DNA of 64,000 nt, from positions 6,696,001 through 6,760,000 of the forward strand of contig JAKSXM010000132.1 in assembly GCA_022575985.1 (NCBI GenBank), given 5' to 3'. Source of the DNA: Anagrus nilaparvatae. Its lineage: Eukaryota; Arthropoda; Insecta; Hymenoptera; Mymaridae. Shown here piece by piece: positions 23,920 to 35,322 of the stretch. A model generated the notes under the pieces. The model did not search any database, was not told the origin of the DNA, and worked only from the letters and a program-made list of their open reading frames with translations. The translations under genes were made by a program, and so were the position numbers. Within the stretch, counting starts at the first letter, position 1. Each line of letters starts with the position of its first letter.

Positions 23920-24743
23920 TTTGTGTTCCTAATGTATTGAACTCCCCTTGTTAAATTAATTTTAAAGCTTGAAAATATGTATAATAAGTCAAAAATTACG
24001 TATTGTATAAAATTGAAAAAATTGGTTATAAACGTGTAAAAATGAAAATAAATAAAAATATTTGGACATATAATATTTAATGGAGTTTTATTTGCTTGGA
24101 AAAATATAATTTATGAGATAAAAATAAAATAGACAAAATATTTAAGACAGAAAAGTATAATTACTTCATTTTAACAAGAATTAAAAAATTGGGACTCTCG
24201 GGTTCTATCATTGTAGCGCATTAAAATAATTATTTTAGGGCATCTTAATGGTATGTAACAAACAATTTGGACTAAAAATTATCAATATTTACCGTTTTAA
24301 CTCTTACATAGATTAAGAACAGCCTAAGATGCATGAAAAAGTAATAAAACCAAATTTGAAAAAAAGCAAAAAATAAAAACAGGTTCTCTAGCTCATAAAT
24401 ATCAAAATATTGCTAAAAACCGATGCTAAATCCTTTTTTCTATTAGTTTTGAACTTGTTTTAACTTGTTATAAACAAAAATCCCGAAAAATACCGTGAAA
24501 AACTCCTAAAATTAAAATTTTCGAAAATCGGGTAGTTCAGTTACGAAAAAAGGCAGTTTTTGACATAAAAGTGGAAAAATCTTTTTGGCACCTATCTCCG
24601 ATTTCTTGTTCACGATTTTTTCCGGTTTTCTGAAGGTTCAAACTACCAGAAAACACGGGTCATATCAATGTCCTTTCAAATTTTTTTTTTTCAGTTTTTT
24701 GTCCGAATTAAGTAGTAAAAAAAAAATAATGCGTCATATATAT

Positions 24744-25455
24744 TTTAAAAGAAAATTTTATTTTGGATTTTGCAATCAAGTATCGTATCTTATTTTCCTC
24801 ATATTTTATATTTTTGGAAATTGACAAATGTCATTTTTAAGTTCTTTTTATAACATATGAGATTGAATTTAGAAAGCTATTTATATTCAATATTCCGAGG
24901 GAACTATTCGTGCAAATAATTGATAAAGTTTGGTACCGTGATCATTGTAATTAATCATATCTCATTTCATTTTGTATCTAATTTTTAGAAATTTATTTGT
25001 TTCCATTTATATTTGTAAAATGTTTGACGTTAATATTGTATGGAAGTTACAGCACGTTTTTCATTGTTAACTCGTTCTGAATTTAAGGGCTCAGGGCGGC
25101 GGTCCACTTAAGTAAGCTGGACCTACGCCTATGGTGAGTCACCAGTTGGGTTGACACTCTGGTAAGCCTTCTCTATAATCTTAACGTAAATTTCAAATGT
25201 AAGAGAAAAGGATAGAGAGATTTAGAATGTAGATTATACGAAATGGGAGAGATTGATCAGTCTCCTCTTGCGACGTGTACCATATAAATAATAAATCGAG
25301 TATAATATCATTAAACAAATTCGTTATTATTTCAAATTACCAAACAAATAGTTAATTAAATCCATCCTTTTATTAAGCGTGGATTAGAATAACTTGTGAT
25401 AACAAGATTATACAGGACATTCAAGGATTATTTATTTAATTAAATTTATATTTGC
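24744..25455. other. AT-rich; GC-richer segment 25085-25170
   Basis: No gene. The segment at 25085-25170 (GGGCGGCGGTCCACTTAAGT onward) is distinctly less AT-rich and may be the 5' part of the repeat that ends with the hammerhead-like motif at 25456. No ends were identified. Confidence 0.3.
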
Positions 25456-25495
25456 AGTTCTGAAGAGGTCTCTATGTAGAGTCGAAACGTAGACT
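25456..25495 (+). ncRNA. Minimal type I hammerhead motif (Penelope style)
   Basis: Core CTGAAGA (25460-25466) and GAAA (25484-25487) are joined by a helix II hairpin: the G25467-C25483 closing pair, then CTCT/AGAG with an ATGT loop and a one-base bulge. After GAAA comes CGTA, giving the self-complementary ACGT helix III stub and a U-A cleavage step. GACT (25492-25495) can pair with AGTT (25456-25459) as helix I. Short helix III hammerheads of this kind are known from Penelope-like elements and act as dimers. No Penelope protein is nearby, so this would be a solo fragment. Activity is not shown. Confidence 0.5.
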
Positions 25496-26156
25496 AAATT
25501 AATTAATAAATTTTGGCTGAAATTGATCATTTTAGATTTCTTATGCCTAAAATAGTTTCTTAAGTTCATTCTTGAACCTCGAATCTTTATATCGGTAAGA
25601 TGAAACTCACAAAGATTGACTCGTATACACCCATTAAATAAACAAAAATGAAAAATTAAAACGCCCTAATGTATAGTTTGACATTACCTTAAAAAAAAAG
25701 CTTCAAATGCAAATTTTTTTTTATTATGCTTTTCTTTTCTCAGCCTCCCTCTTTGTTTTTTTTACATAAAATACTTCGATCAACTACAAAATATACCTAC
25801 ATATTATATGATCGAGTCCTTAATGTACAATCTACTTAAGACACAAAACAAGTATTAGCATACAAAAAAAATGATTGTACATTAGCTTAACAAAACAAAC
25901 CTGATTTTATTTTTTAAATTATAATATTATAATAAAAGTAAACAAAAAAATTTTATTAATGATTATTCATTTTTTATAACTTTTGTTTTTTAAGTAAAAT
26001 TTTTTACAATGGAAGATCCTTTTTAAAAAAAAATATTTATATACTAAAACTATTTTCCTGTACTTTACTCGGTAAGTAAACTTTGTAAAAAATAAAAGAT
26101 AACGGATGTCCTGTGCTATTAGAATGAGAAAGATATATAGTTTGGTGTATATATAT
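25496..26156. other. AT-rich, no gene seen
   Basis: Immediately after the hammerhead-like motif the sequence reads TAAATTAATTAATAAATTTTGG, an arrangement also seen after the decayed motif at 49.0 kb. Otherwise nothing is supportable. Confidence 0.35.
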
Positions 26157-27099
26157 GTCGTAGCCCCATAGGATAGTCGGTTTTATAGGCTATAAGCCGG
26201 CCCATAGAGTAATAATGCTCGAGCAAGCCTATTTCGCTATGAAGCGGGGCGCTCCAGTTTTATAGCCTATAAGCCGGCTTTTAGCGTATAAAGCTGAAAG
26301 ATGTCAGCTTCATAGACAAATATGAAAATTTCGAAACTCTTAATTTTAAATAATATAAATTTACCAATATTATGTCATGAATTGTTTATATTTATGTTAT
26401 AGCTTTATTTACATTATATTTTACAAACTATAATAGTATTGTAAATATTTTTAGATTATCTTTATTTTCTTTAAAATTAGTAACAATAAAATAAATTGAT
26501 AATTATACCAATTTTGAGTACTTTCTTGTACTTTAGTCCACACTGACTTATTACCACGGCGAGTAGAGTAAAAATCATTAATTTTTTTATTAAATACAAC
26601 ACGATCAACACTAACTTCTTGTATTTCACTATTTAATTTTTCCATGTTAATAATAAAAAAGTTGATTAAGAAAAATTTAGAATTATATGATATTAAACAA
26701 CATTCACGTTCAAGGAAAAGCGATAAACTAAAAATATTTACAATAATATAATATTTTCTTTCAAATATAAAATTATAAAAATTTATTAATATTATTATTA
26801 TATTTATTATAATAATTGATAGAATTTAATAATGTAAATAAAGCTATAAGATAAATATAAAGAATTCATGACATAATATTGGTAAATTTATATTATTTAA
26901 AATTAAGAGTCTCGAAATTTTCATATTTGTCTATGAAGCTGACATCTTTCAGCTTTATACGCTAAAAGCCGGCCTATAGGCTATAAAACTGGAGCGCGCA
27001 GCTTCATAGCGAAATATGTCTCGAGCATTTTGCTCGAGCATTTTTACTCTATGGGCCGGCTTATAGCCTATAAAACCGATTATCCTATGGGGCTACGAC
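26157..27099. mobile_element. Foldback element with GTCGTAGCCCCATAGGAT ends
   Basis: 943 bp with arms of about 270 bp (26157-26425 and 26830-27099), flanked by ATATATAT on both sides. The arms are GC-richer than the interior and carry internal mini-palindromes: the TTTATAGGCTATAAGCCGGC word appears twice per arm, along with a CTCGAGCA cluster. The non-palindromic centre holds a short minus-strand open frame. Probably a TIR DNA transposon derivative. Confidence 0.75.
26451..26645 (-). other. Short ORF in centre of foldback element
   Basis: 64 codons starting MEKLNSEIQEVSVDRVVFNK, ending in a hydrophobic stretch. The first 45 residues have balanced, protein-like composition, unlike the surrounding AT-rich frames. 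No domain recognised. It may be a remnant of the element's own transposase or a captured exon. Confidence 0.2.
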
Positions 27100-28649
27100 A
27101 TATATATATATTTTATATTTAAGAGGAATAGAATCAGTCGTAAACAGCCTGGACAGACACGCGACGTTAAACGAGAAAAGAGTGAGCCTATTATTCTTTT
27201 GCGCTCCCTTATTTTTGTTGGCAGTTTAATGCTTTTATAAAGAATAAAGTTAAGAGATTCTTTTATAGGTTTAAAAGTTTCCTTTAAAATTAAGAAATGC
27301 CACAATGAATTCTTTTTTTTTTTTTTTTTTTTTTTTAATTAATGGAATAAAATATTTTTGAAAATTTATATTTTGATTTAATGACTAAGAAATTAAATAA
27401 ATTTTGACCCACGTAAAAAAGATGATATATTTTCATTTTATACTAGTTGGTTATGAAAGAAACATTCAAATAAAAAATATGAAATTGGGAAATTTTGATC
27501 TAATTGGAAAAACAGATATTTTCTACTTAAATAAAGTCAAAGATAAAAAATAATTATCTCATTGGATTCTTGAGAAAAAAATACATGAATTTCTCTCAAG
27601 AAAAAAAATTTATATAACTCGAAATTGGGGATCTCAAAAAATAGACACAAAAAAGACGCAAAAAAAAGACGCAAAAGTTTGACTTTTTCTTCCTCAAAAT
27701 TGACTTCAAAATTAGTTTATTGGAAAATTGGAATATGGAGAAACTTTTGAAATTTCAATAGAGCCTAGCTTAAATATATTTCTAAATTCTAAGTTTAAAA
27801 AATAAAATTTTTACAATTTCAAAGTAACAAATTATCAAAAAAAAAATCTATTAAAAATCAACAAAAAATATTTGAAAAAATTTCTTTTCAAAAATTATTT
27901 GAATTCTATTATTCAATACTTATTATTCAACAAAAAATAATTTAATTAATATTATTCTTCAATTAAATTTTAGTTTCTAAAATACCTAAGGATACAAACA
28001 TAACACAATTCTAGCTTTTTGAAACTTGTTCTGTAAAATATATACAAACATATATAGTATAAATATAGTTCATTCACGCATTATATATTTCTGAATATGT
28101 AAATATAAATGTATTTAAGGTTCACAGGACTTTATTTAGTTATGTAAACACATACACATATATTATATATATCTAAATGCATAGAAATATTTAACATTAT
28201 ATATAGAAACTCTTGTATTTAAAGTTTTCAGTATTTTCATGCTTGATGATACTCTATAGGAAAACTCAAGAGATGTAAGCATTAATTATGTTTACATATA
28301 CACACCTATAAATATAGTAAATCATATTTTTTGATATATTAATTAAAAAAAAAAACTTTTTAGTCCCTGTGCTTATAAAAATAAATTTATTTATGATTTT
28401 TTCTGTTTAATTATTATTAGTTATAGGTACAGTAAATAAGTAGTAAATGATAATTAATAAAGAAATATATAAAAGTTTATATTTTTTTGTATGATTACGT
28501 TTGATCATTAATATTCATTTACCATTTTTTTTTTTTATGATTGTTTTTTATTTAGTTACTCTTTTATGATGAAAAAAAGTAGTATTGTACATGAGTCTGT
28601 TAACATGGAACATGTTCATTGGATGGGGTATTTGAAAAAGTTTGGGTCG
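27100..28649. other. AT-rich, no gene seen
   Basis: T24 run at 27313-27336. A frame at 27093-27305 (minus) overlaps the element end and has no recognised domain. The remainder is AT-rich with no supportable feature. Confidence 0.4.
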
Positions 28650-28970
28650 GTAGGGGGGTGAAATATTGACGTTTTAAGGGGGGGGGGTGAAAAGGACTTA
28701 GAATATTTTCGATTTAGGGACTTAGAATAATTTGAAACAGGGAGTCAGGGCCTGATCAGGCCCTGATAACAATAACAACTTATTGTTAGAATACTTTAAG
28801 TTTATGGACTTAGGATAGTATATATTTCAGGATTTATTGTAATTTCGGTTTTTGGATTTATTATGAGTAAATTATGAGTAAATTACAATTACTATTATGA
28901 GTAAACATGTTCCATGCTCGTTGGTTGTGTAGTTACACAAACCGGTTATAAATTTTTTTTATATATTTTT
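28650..28970 (+). repeat. Dispersed repeat with GACTTAGAAT units, copy 2
   Basis: Same order of blocks as 9340-9695: poly-G, AAAGGACTTAGAATATTTTC units, then ATGTTCC and ACACAAACCGGTTATAA. It carries a 22-bp perfect palindrome centred on CTGATCAG (28745-28766) absent from copy 1. Class unknown. Confidence 0.5.
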
Positions 28971-29044
28971 ACTAGAACCTGGCCAAAGAAACCTAATTAC
29001 ATATGAAAATCAAGATCAGTCTAAGCGATTTTCAGTTACTTTTA

Positions 29045-29073
29045 AATCCAATATAAGTTACTTATATTGGATT
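29045..29073. repeat. Perfect hairpin, 13-bp arms
   Basis: AATCCAATATAAG and CTTATATTGGATT are separated by TTA. It lies just 5' of the (TATG)n run of the neighbouring repeat. Confidence 0.6.
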
Positions 29074-29084
29074 GTGCATAAAAA

Positions 29085-29770
29085 TGTACGTATGTATGTA
29101 TGTATGTATGTATGTACGTCTGTAATCGGTGATATTTCACAAACATTATGGAATTAAAAAAGTAAAAATAATATTTTATTGACCAGAATTGGAGCTTTTT
29201 TTTTCAAAAATTTTTTTACCAAAAAATCTCGAGGTACTTTTTTTTTTTTTAATTTGGATGTAATACCTCATTTATTTCCATGAAAGTACTTATATTCGAA
29301 AGTATGAGTTTTACTCGATATCTCGAATCTGATAATTAATTTTTTGAACATTTTTTTCCCAAAATTTTTTTCACGAAAAAATACAAAAAATACCAATTTT
29401 TTTTTCTTTTTGGACGTAGTACCTAATTTATTTCTATGTGAGTACTAGTTTTAGAAAGTTCCTTTATAGTAATTTTTTGGATCTGATACCAAATTTTTTC
29501 AAAATTTTTTTCTCAAAATTAAAGTACTAATATCTGAAAATATTGTAACCGGTGATAATTCACAACCATTTTGGAATTAAGACCTAATTTTTTTTTCCAA
29601 AATTTTTGTCATAAAAAAATCTCAAACCATTTTTTTTTTTTTTAATTTCGATGTAATACCTCATTTATTTCTATGAAAGTACTTATATTTGAAATAATAG
29701 GCTGTTTTACTCGATATCTTGAATCGAATTATTAATTTTATAAAAACTTTTCTGTAGTACGACAAAAAGA
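29085..29770 (-). repeat. 155-bp-unit repeat with (TATG)n edge, inverted copy
   Basis: Starts with (TATG)n, then CGGTGATATTTCACAA, then 3-4 diverged units of about 155 bp, each with a TTTTCAAAATTTTTTT run, a GGACGTAGTACCTAATTTAT-like word and an AGTACTTATATTCGAAA-like word. It is the reverse complement of the array at 35981-36992. Confidence 0.65.
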
Positions 29771-31412
29771 ATCAGAAAGAGTACACCAACATTATTTGAT
29801 TTTGCTCAAATGTTTAATATAATTTGGTAAAACAATTATTATTAATGTACCAATCACAGTAAAAATAAAGCTTAATTTATAAATCATAATAATAATTGGA
29901 TTTGAGCGAAATCACACGATTAAAATTTCTATAAAAAGTCTCAGATATACGTAGAATATTAAGCGGTTTGATGTAAATCGAATCGTATGCCTGGAGGCTC
30001 TATAACAATTGGCTTTGAAGCCAGCGTCTCGACGTCTTCACTGAAAATGTAAATCGATAATTTCCGTCGAGTTTAGGAATTAAAGTATAGTTTTATCGTT
30101 TTCTTTTATGCTCTATCCTTAAATTAACCTGAACTACTTTAAGTTTATCTCAAACAATAACACACATATATAATATAATGCCAATAAATTTGTTGAGCGG
30201 GTTATATAAAAATAATTTTATAATTTAATAAATTACATAAATTAACATTAATTGTGAAATGATGCCTAACACAGAATGATAAAATGTCACAAAATTGCAA
30301 ACATTATGGGTTTTCACTCGTCCCGTTAGTTAAATTGGTCAAGTTGAAAATCTACCTCTCCGTGTTCATTTCCATCCATTCAAGCTCTTGTAACCACTGA
30401 CCATCTTCGTGGACATCTCATCGTTGCAATTAATAATATTGTAGGGGAACATAATGAACAAGATCTACGTGCTCCTTTAAAGTCTTGCAGATAGATAAGA
30501 ATAACCCTTACCACTACCGGCTTTGAAACTTAAGCAGTGACATAGAAACATCAGAAAGCTTAAGCTTTAAACTGTAAAAATAGACGAAGAATAAATAAAA
30601 CACTCGTTTAGAAGAATGATATTATGAACACGCCGGAAAAAAGAAAGCACCTTGAGGCAGCACAATATCGAGGTATAGTCTTTGTTTTCAGAAAGCAAAA
30701 AGAGTTTACTAACATTGGTTATACTATGTTTATAATAAAAGACATAAAAAATAAAATCAATAATCTCTATTTGATAAATTTATCAAAGAAAAAAGTTTTT
30801 TTTAACAAGATTAGTTTCTTTTATAAAAAATATAAATTCTTTTTTAATAAGTATTAATTTAAAAAAATAATTGACGAAAAAGGAGCTTACATTCAATCAA
30901 AGAGAATATAATAAATGAAGGGGAAAAAAAATAAATAAAGAAAATAAAGTTTTATTTAATTACGTATTGATTTTTTTGTTTTATGTTAAAGAAATTACTG
31001 ACTTCAAAATTGGCCACATTTTCTAAAAACAACTTCATACATTAAAAAATTTTTATTTTTCTTAATTTGTTTGGCTTTGAAAGATTAAAAAAAAAATTTA
31101 TCATAAAAAATTTATCATTAACTGTACAGAAAGGTATCGAAAACGTTTCTAAATATTTGCAAATGATCAAACTCAACAAAATAAGACATTCTAACTAATA
31201 CTTTTTTTCTTTTAATTTTGAACTTGGGCTGATTTTTTCCTAAAACTTAACCTCGAAGGAAAATTATCAAATTAATAAATTTGCAGTTAGAAAATTTATA
31301 GAATACTTTAAAGTACATAGATTTTTACGCATACATGGAATTTTTACTTTTATTCAAAATTTAGCATGAAAAAATATTCAAACAATTTTTTATTTTAATT
31401 TTCACTTACGGT
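29771..31412. other. No gene assigned
   Basis: AT-rich with two less AT-rich patches (about 29960-30060 and 30310-30550) that carry no frame longer than a few dozen codons and no recognised product. The frame at 30624-30857 becomes low-complexity lysine/phenylalanine and is not supported. Confidence 0.3.
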
Positions 31413-32278
31413 AGGGGGACATTTTTTATAAAATATTTAGTATAATTTTTTTTTTATAAAAACAATTTTTTATAAATTCAAAATTTAATAATTTTAATTT
31501 TTTTATAATAACATTTTTTTATAAAAGTTTATTTTTATAATTTCTTTTTTATAATAATTTATAAAATTTTATAAAATTATAATTGCTATTTTTTTTTTTT
31601 TTATAAATTTATATAATATCCCAAAGAGTCTAAATAAGTTAGTATATCATCATTTTGTACATATTGGTCATATTTAGATACTATTGTAAGAATTTTTTCT
31701 TCTCTTTTTTTTCTTTTTGGATCTTATCCTTTTCTGATTTTTTGGCCTAAATTTGCCGAATCATAATTTCAGTATCTGCTTGCTCTTTCTTCAACTCTGT
31801 TACGAATGAATAGAAACTAGGATGATCTTTTCCCATCACAACTTTGAGGCGATTGTGCCAGCCCTCTGACAAATTATTAGTGCTTGCAGTGCCTTGAAGA
31901 ACGGAGTCATATTGATTCCACAATCGGGGGTGGTAACGAGGAGGAACCATTCGACGTCTTCCTCTTGCTGGTATGCCAGATACATAAGTAGTTTGGAAAT
32001 ACTTGTAGACAGGTTCAATGGAATTTTATGACGTAAGGCTTAAAAATAAGTTTCAACGTCTTCAGTTATATATTTTTATAATATAGAAAACCGACTATAT
32101 GTAAAAGATATCCAGAGCCTTTAAATTTAATTAATTCTGCCATTTTTATTAAAAAATTTTTATTTTATTTATTATAAAAATTTTAATAAAAAATGTCTGT
32201 TATAAAAAAGAATTATAAAAAATTGTTTTTATAAAAAAAAAAGTTTATAAAAAAATTTTTATAAAAAAAGGACCCCAA
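31413..32278. mobile_element. Putative MULE-derived element remnant
   Basis: The edges show short inverted similarity: GGGGGACATTTTTTATAAAA at the left and TTTTTATAAAAAAAGGACCC followed by C at the right. Both are followed inward by many TTTTTATAAA runs. The centre encodes a MULE transposase fragment on the minus strand. A non-autonomous or decayed Mutator-like element is plausible; no clear 9-bp target duplication was found. Confidence 0.4.
31747..32025 (-). pseudogene. MULE-type transposase C-terminal fragment
   Basis: About 92 codons open without a start. Visible motifs are YKYFQTTYVSG, a basic GRRR step, then WNQYDSVLQG, TNNLSEGWHNRL and a KKEQADTE tail. This order (YF.TY, RRR, WN.YD, TNN.EGWH, KKEQ) is the C-terminal part of MULE transposases often annotated with FLYWCH zinc fingers in insects. 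The catalytic N-terminal half is absent, so it is a dead fragment. It lies inside a short-TIR element. Confidence 0.65.
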
Positions 32279-32288
32279 CCCTTTACTA

Positions 32289-33109
32289 ACAAAGGGAGTT
32301 CAATACATTTGGAACACCAAATTACACAAAATGGTTATGGATGAGTTTATTATGTTGAAAAAACATGCCGGGTACCCACTGTTCATTCCAATAGGCTTTC
32401 TGAGCCTAGAAATGCAGGGTTCAATGTTATATAAAATAGGGTTTTTTGGTGATTTAAATGAAACGCTTAAACCTTACAAGTTAACTAAAACACTTCTGGT
32501 TGGTCTCATTTTTTCAAACGCCGTTAGAATATTAAAAAAATGAAAGATTTTTACCACAAATATAAATATATAAATATGTGTATATAATAATAATCAAATT
32601 TAAATAGATATAATTACGAATAAAAGCTTACTAAATTACCATTTTTGGCTAAAAATGACCAATTTTTAAATTACTCCAAATTTGTAATTTCGGACAAAAA
32701 AGAGTTTTATATGCCTCGAAAAATTCTTACAAGTTTCAAGTTTTGAAAAATTTTTTATTCGTTTCATTTCCTTGAGTCGTTTTTAAGAAATGGCTCTTCA
32801 AAGTTAACATTAAAAATGAGCTTTTTTAAAAAATCATAAAATTGGGACTCCGACTTCAAATTATCATATCTGATTAACAAATAACTAAAAAAGGTAGAAT
32901 AAAGAATTTTTTTAAATTTGAAGCTTTTGGAAATATTTTGAGACTTATAAAACCCATTTTCTTCAAAAATTACAAATTTGGCAGCAATTTAAAAATTGGT
33001 CATTTTTAATCCGTATATTAGTAACTGGTATATTTTCTCAACAAAGTATAAACTCATTCAGAACCATTTGGTGTAATTCTGTGTTCCAAAGGTAGTGAAC
33101 TTCCCTTGT
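32289..33109. mobile_element. Foldback element, CAAGGGGAGTTCA family
   Basis: Left end ACAAAGGGAGTTCAATACAT and right end AGTGAACTTCCCTTGT with imperfect arms of about 300 bp, matching the inner half of the palindrome at 22978-23951 (shared words TTGGAACACCAAATTAC and GATGAGTTTATTATGTTGAA). More diverged than that copy. A 70-codon frame (32331-32543) runs inward on the plus strand; the equivalent frame is partly kept at 55.86 kb. Confidence 0.65.
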
Positions 33110-35299
33110 AAATTATTTCACAATCTTTTTCTAAATAAAAAAAGATGTTAAAATGTGCCAAGTAAAAAAAAAAAGTATTAATAAATAAAATTAAGTATTT
33201 TTTATTAAATAAAAGGTCTTGAATATTTTAAATTAATATTCAAGAATCGTAAAGCTAAACTTTATGAAGTTATGTACAATTATTATTATTATTTTTTTCT
33301 TACATAAAATGCATATTTTTTATTTTAATTTTTTTTCTCTGCATTATTCAAAAATTAATTTTATGAATAATAAACATTTTTAATATAAAATTGAATATTT
33401 ATAGAGCGAAGCTCTACCTTACGACTAGTACACCTCATAGCTCAATTAATAAACTTAGATTTTATAACAGTTTAGATAAATTCGAGCTACAGCTAGTCTT
33501 AAATTGTAAATTATTTTTTACTTAAAAGTAATAGTAATTAAAAGCTCTTATTTTTTTAAAGACTTTTTAAAAATAAAAAAAAATAATTTATTTTCTGAAT
33601 AATAGAAATATAAAAATAATAATAATAATAATAAGTAATAAAAAAATCACACAAGTTCATTTATCTTTCTTTCTGGCATGTAAGCTTGAAAAGTTCAATT
33701 TCCCGTAGAAGGAAATCTCTGTAAAATATGTAATATATTTAGACTTAAAGAAGCTTTCAGATAAAAAGCTTCTTGAAAGCTATATATATATACTGCCTAT
33801 ATATATATTTTTTTATATATAAAGTATTTCTACATTTATTATTATTATTATTATTTTTTATTTTATTTTTACACATCATGAGACAGAAAAGATCTTTTTA
33901 TTTATATAATATATCAAATTCATAAATCGAATCTCGATTTCTTTCAATATTTGATGATATTACTGTATAAAGCATACAATTTTTTGTGTTTATACAAATA
34001 TTAAAGTATTTTGAAGAACTTTATAAAGAATTTCGTAAGTATTGACAATTTTTTAATATGAAAAAAAATGTAAGAAAAAGAAAAATAGTACTCTGAATTT
34101 TTAGCGCTAAACTTTTAATATTTTGCAGATATTCTAACTGTTTTCATAAAATTTTCTTTTAGTATCGCCAATACTTATTTCATGGTTAAAATAGTATATT
34201 ACTTCATAACTTATGGCCAGAAATGAAGTGAGGGTATTTAAAAAGCACAATAAATTGATTCATTAACTATATGGTATAAACTGGTGTACCTATTGTAGTG
34301 AAATAGTCTTATTTGTAACTTACTTGTACTTATTAAACTTTCAGATACTATAACTTAATTATTCTGATCTTCAATTTAAATTTTTTAAAAATAAAGTTAA
34401 TGAAAAAAATGAGACTATTCAGATGTGTTTTCGTTAATTTGCGAGGTTGCAGCGATATAAAATGACCAAATATTTCCTATCTTTAGAAGTCTTTTGACAT
34501 CATTTTTGGTATGTTTTTTCAACATAATAAATAATTCATTTCCTTGATATTAAAAACTGATTAAATCCAGTTGTAAGTACATCTACATATATTAATATAT
34601 CAAATACGTACTCCTCATGTTTTATAATTATTGCCAGTAAGAAAAAATGGTTCCTTATTTTTAATGAATCAAAAATAGCACCAACTATTTTTTTGTTTTC
34701 CTATTTACTAATAAAATAACTTTTAATTTATAAAAATTTTAAAATAAATATATAATTGTGATTTTAAAAAAAATTGTGATGTAAAAATAAAAAATAGGAG
34801 AAACTAACATGCATAAAAAGCCTCCTAAAAAATGAAACTATTTAAATTCAGGTCAAAGACATAATTACATTTATGTAATCAAAAAATATTGTCTTGCACA
34901 TATGTTTTATTGTAAAATGAAAAACAAGCTCAAATAAAAACTGAAATAATATAACTGTATAACAAAAAAAAAAGATGCAAAATAAAAAATACAATTTATC
35001 GTGATTACTCATTTTTTTTTTGAAATGTTTTATTATACTAATAATTTAACAATTTTTCACAACATTATATAAATATATATATATATATATTTTTTTTTTT
35101 GAGCATTTGAATCGTATAATGAAAATATATTCATATAAACGATGATTTATGACTTTTGCATTATATCTGAATATACACTGTAAAAAATTTTTGCTTAAAT
35201 ATTCAATCAGATGCATGCTTGAAAGGTATTTGACAAGATAATTGAATATTAAAGTAATTTAAAATAATTTTATTGCCTGAAAAATTTATACAATTATAT
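33110..35299. other. AT-rich; partial foldback-family copy near 34390-34550
   Basis: No gene. At 34390-34550 the words ATGAGACTATTCAGATGTGT, GTTAATTTGCGAGGTTGCAG and TTTTTTCAACATAATAAA match the arm of the 22193-24743 family, a short diverged fragment. Microsatellites: (TAA/TTA)n near 33617 and 33838, (TA)n near 33781 and 35071. Confidence 0.4.
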
Positions 35300-35322
35300 T
35301 ATTTCTAGTCATATAAACGTAG

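Larger units (their letters stand above)
22193..24743. mobile_element. 2.55 kb near-perfect palindrome (foldback element)
   Basis: The outer left end ATATATATGACGCATTATT is mirrored by AATAATGCGTCATATATAT at the right. Arms of about 1.2-1.27 kb meet near 23468 and stay highly similar throughout, with few substitutions, a small T-run indel and one about 9-bp insertion in the right arm near 23823. The inner part, 22978-23951, is itself bounded by CAAGGGGAGTTCAATGCATT and its inverse, the same ends as the separate element at 32289-33109. A relative of the full unit is at 55265-56436. No transposase was found. It is probably a non-autonomous foldback DNA element. A recent inverted duplication is the alternative. 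Confidence 0.75.

Noticed and set aside
29960..30060. Less AT-rich patch with GGCTTTGAAGCCAGCGTCTC
   Set aside because: Considered as a tRNA or exon; no cloverleaf and no frame longer than about 20 codons.
35170..35300. TACACTGTAAAAAATTTTTG as another MITE of the TACACTG family
   Set aside because: No matching inverted right end was found within several hundred bases.
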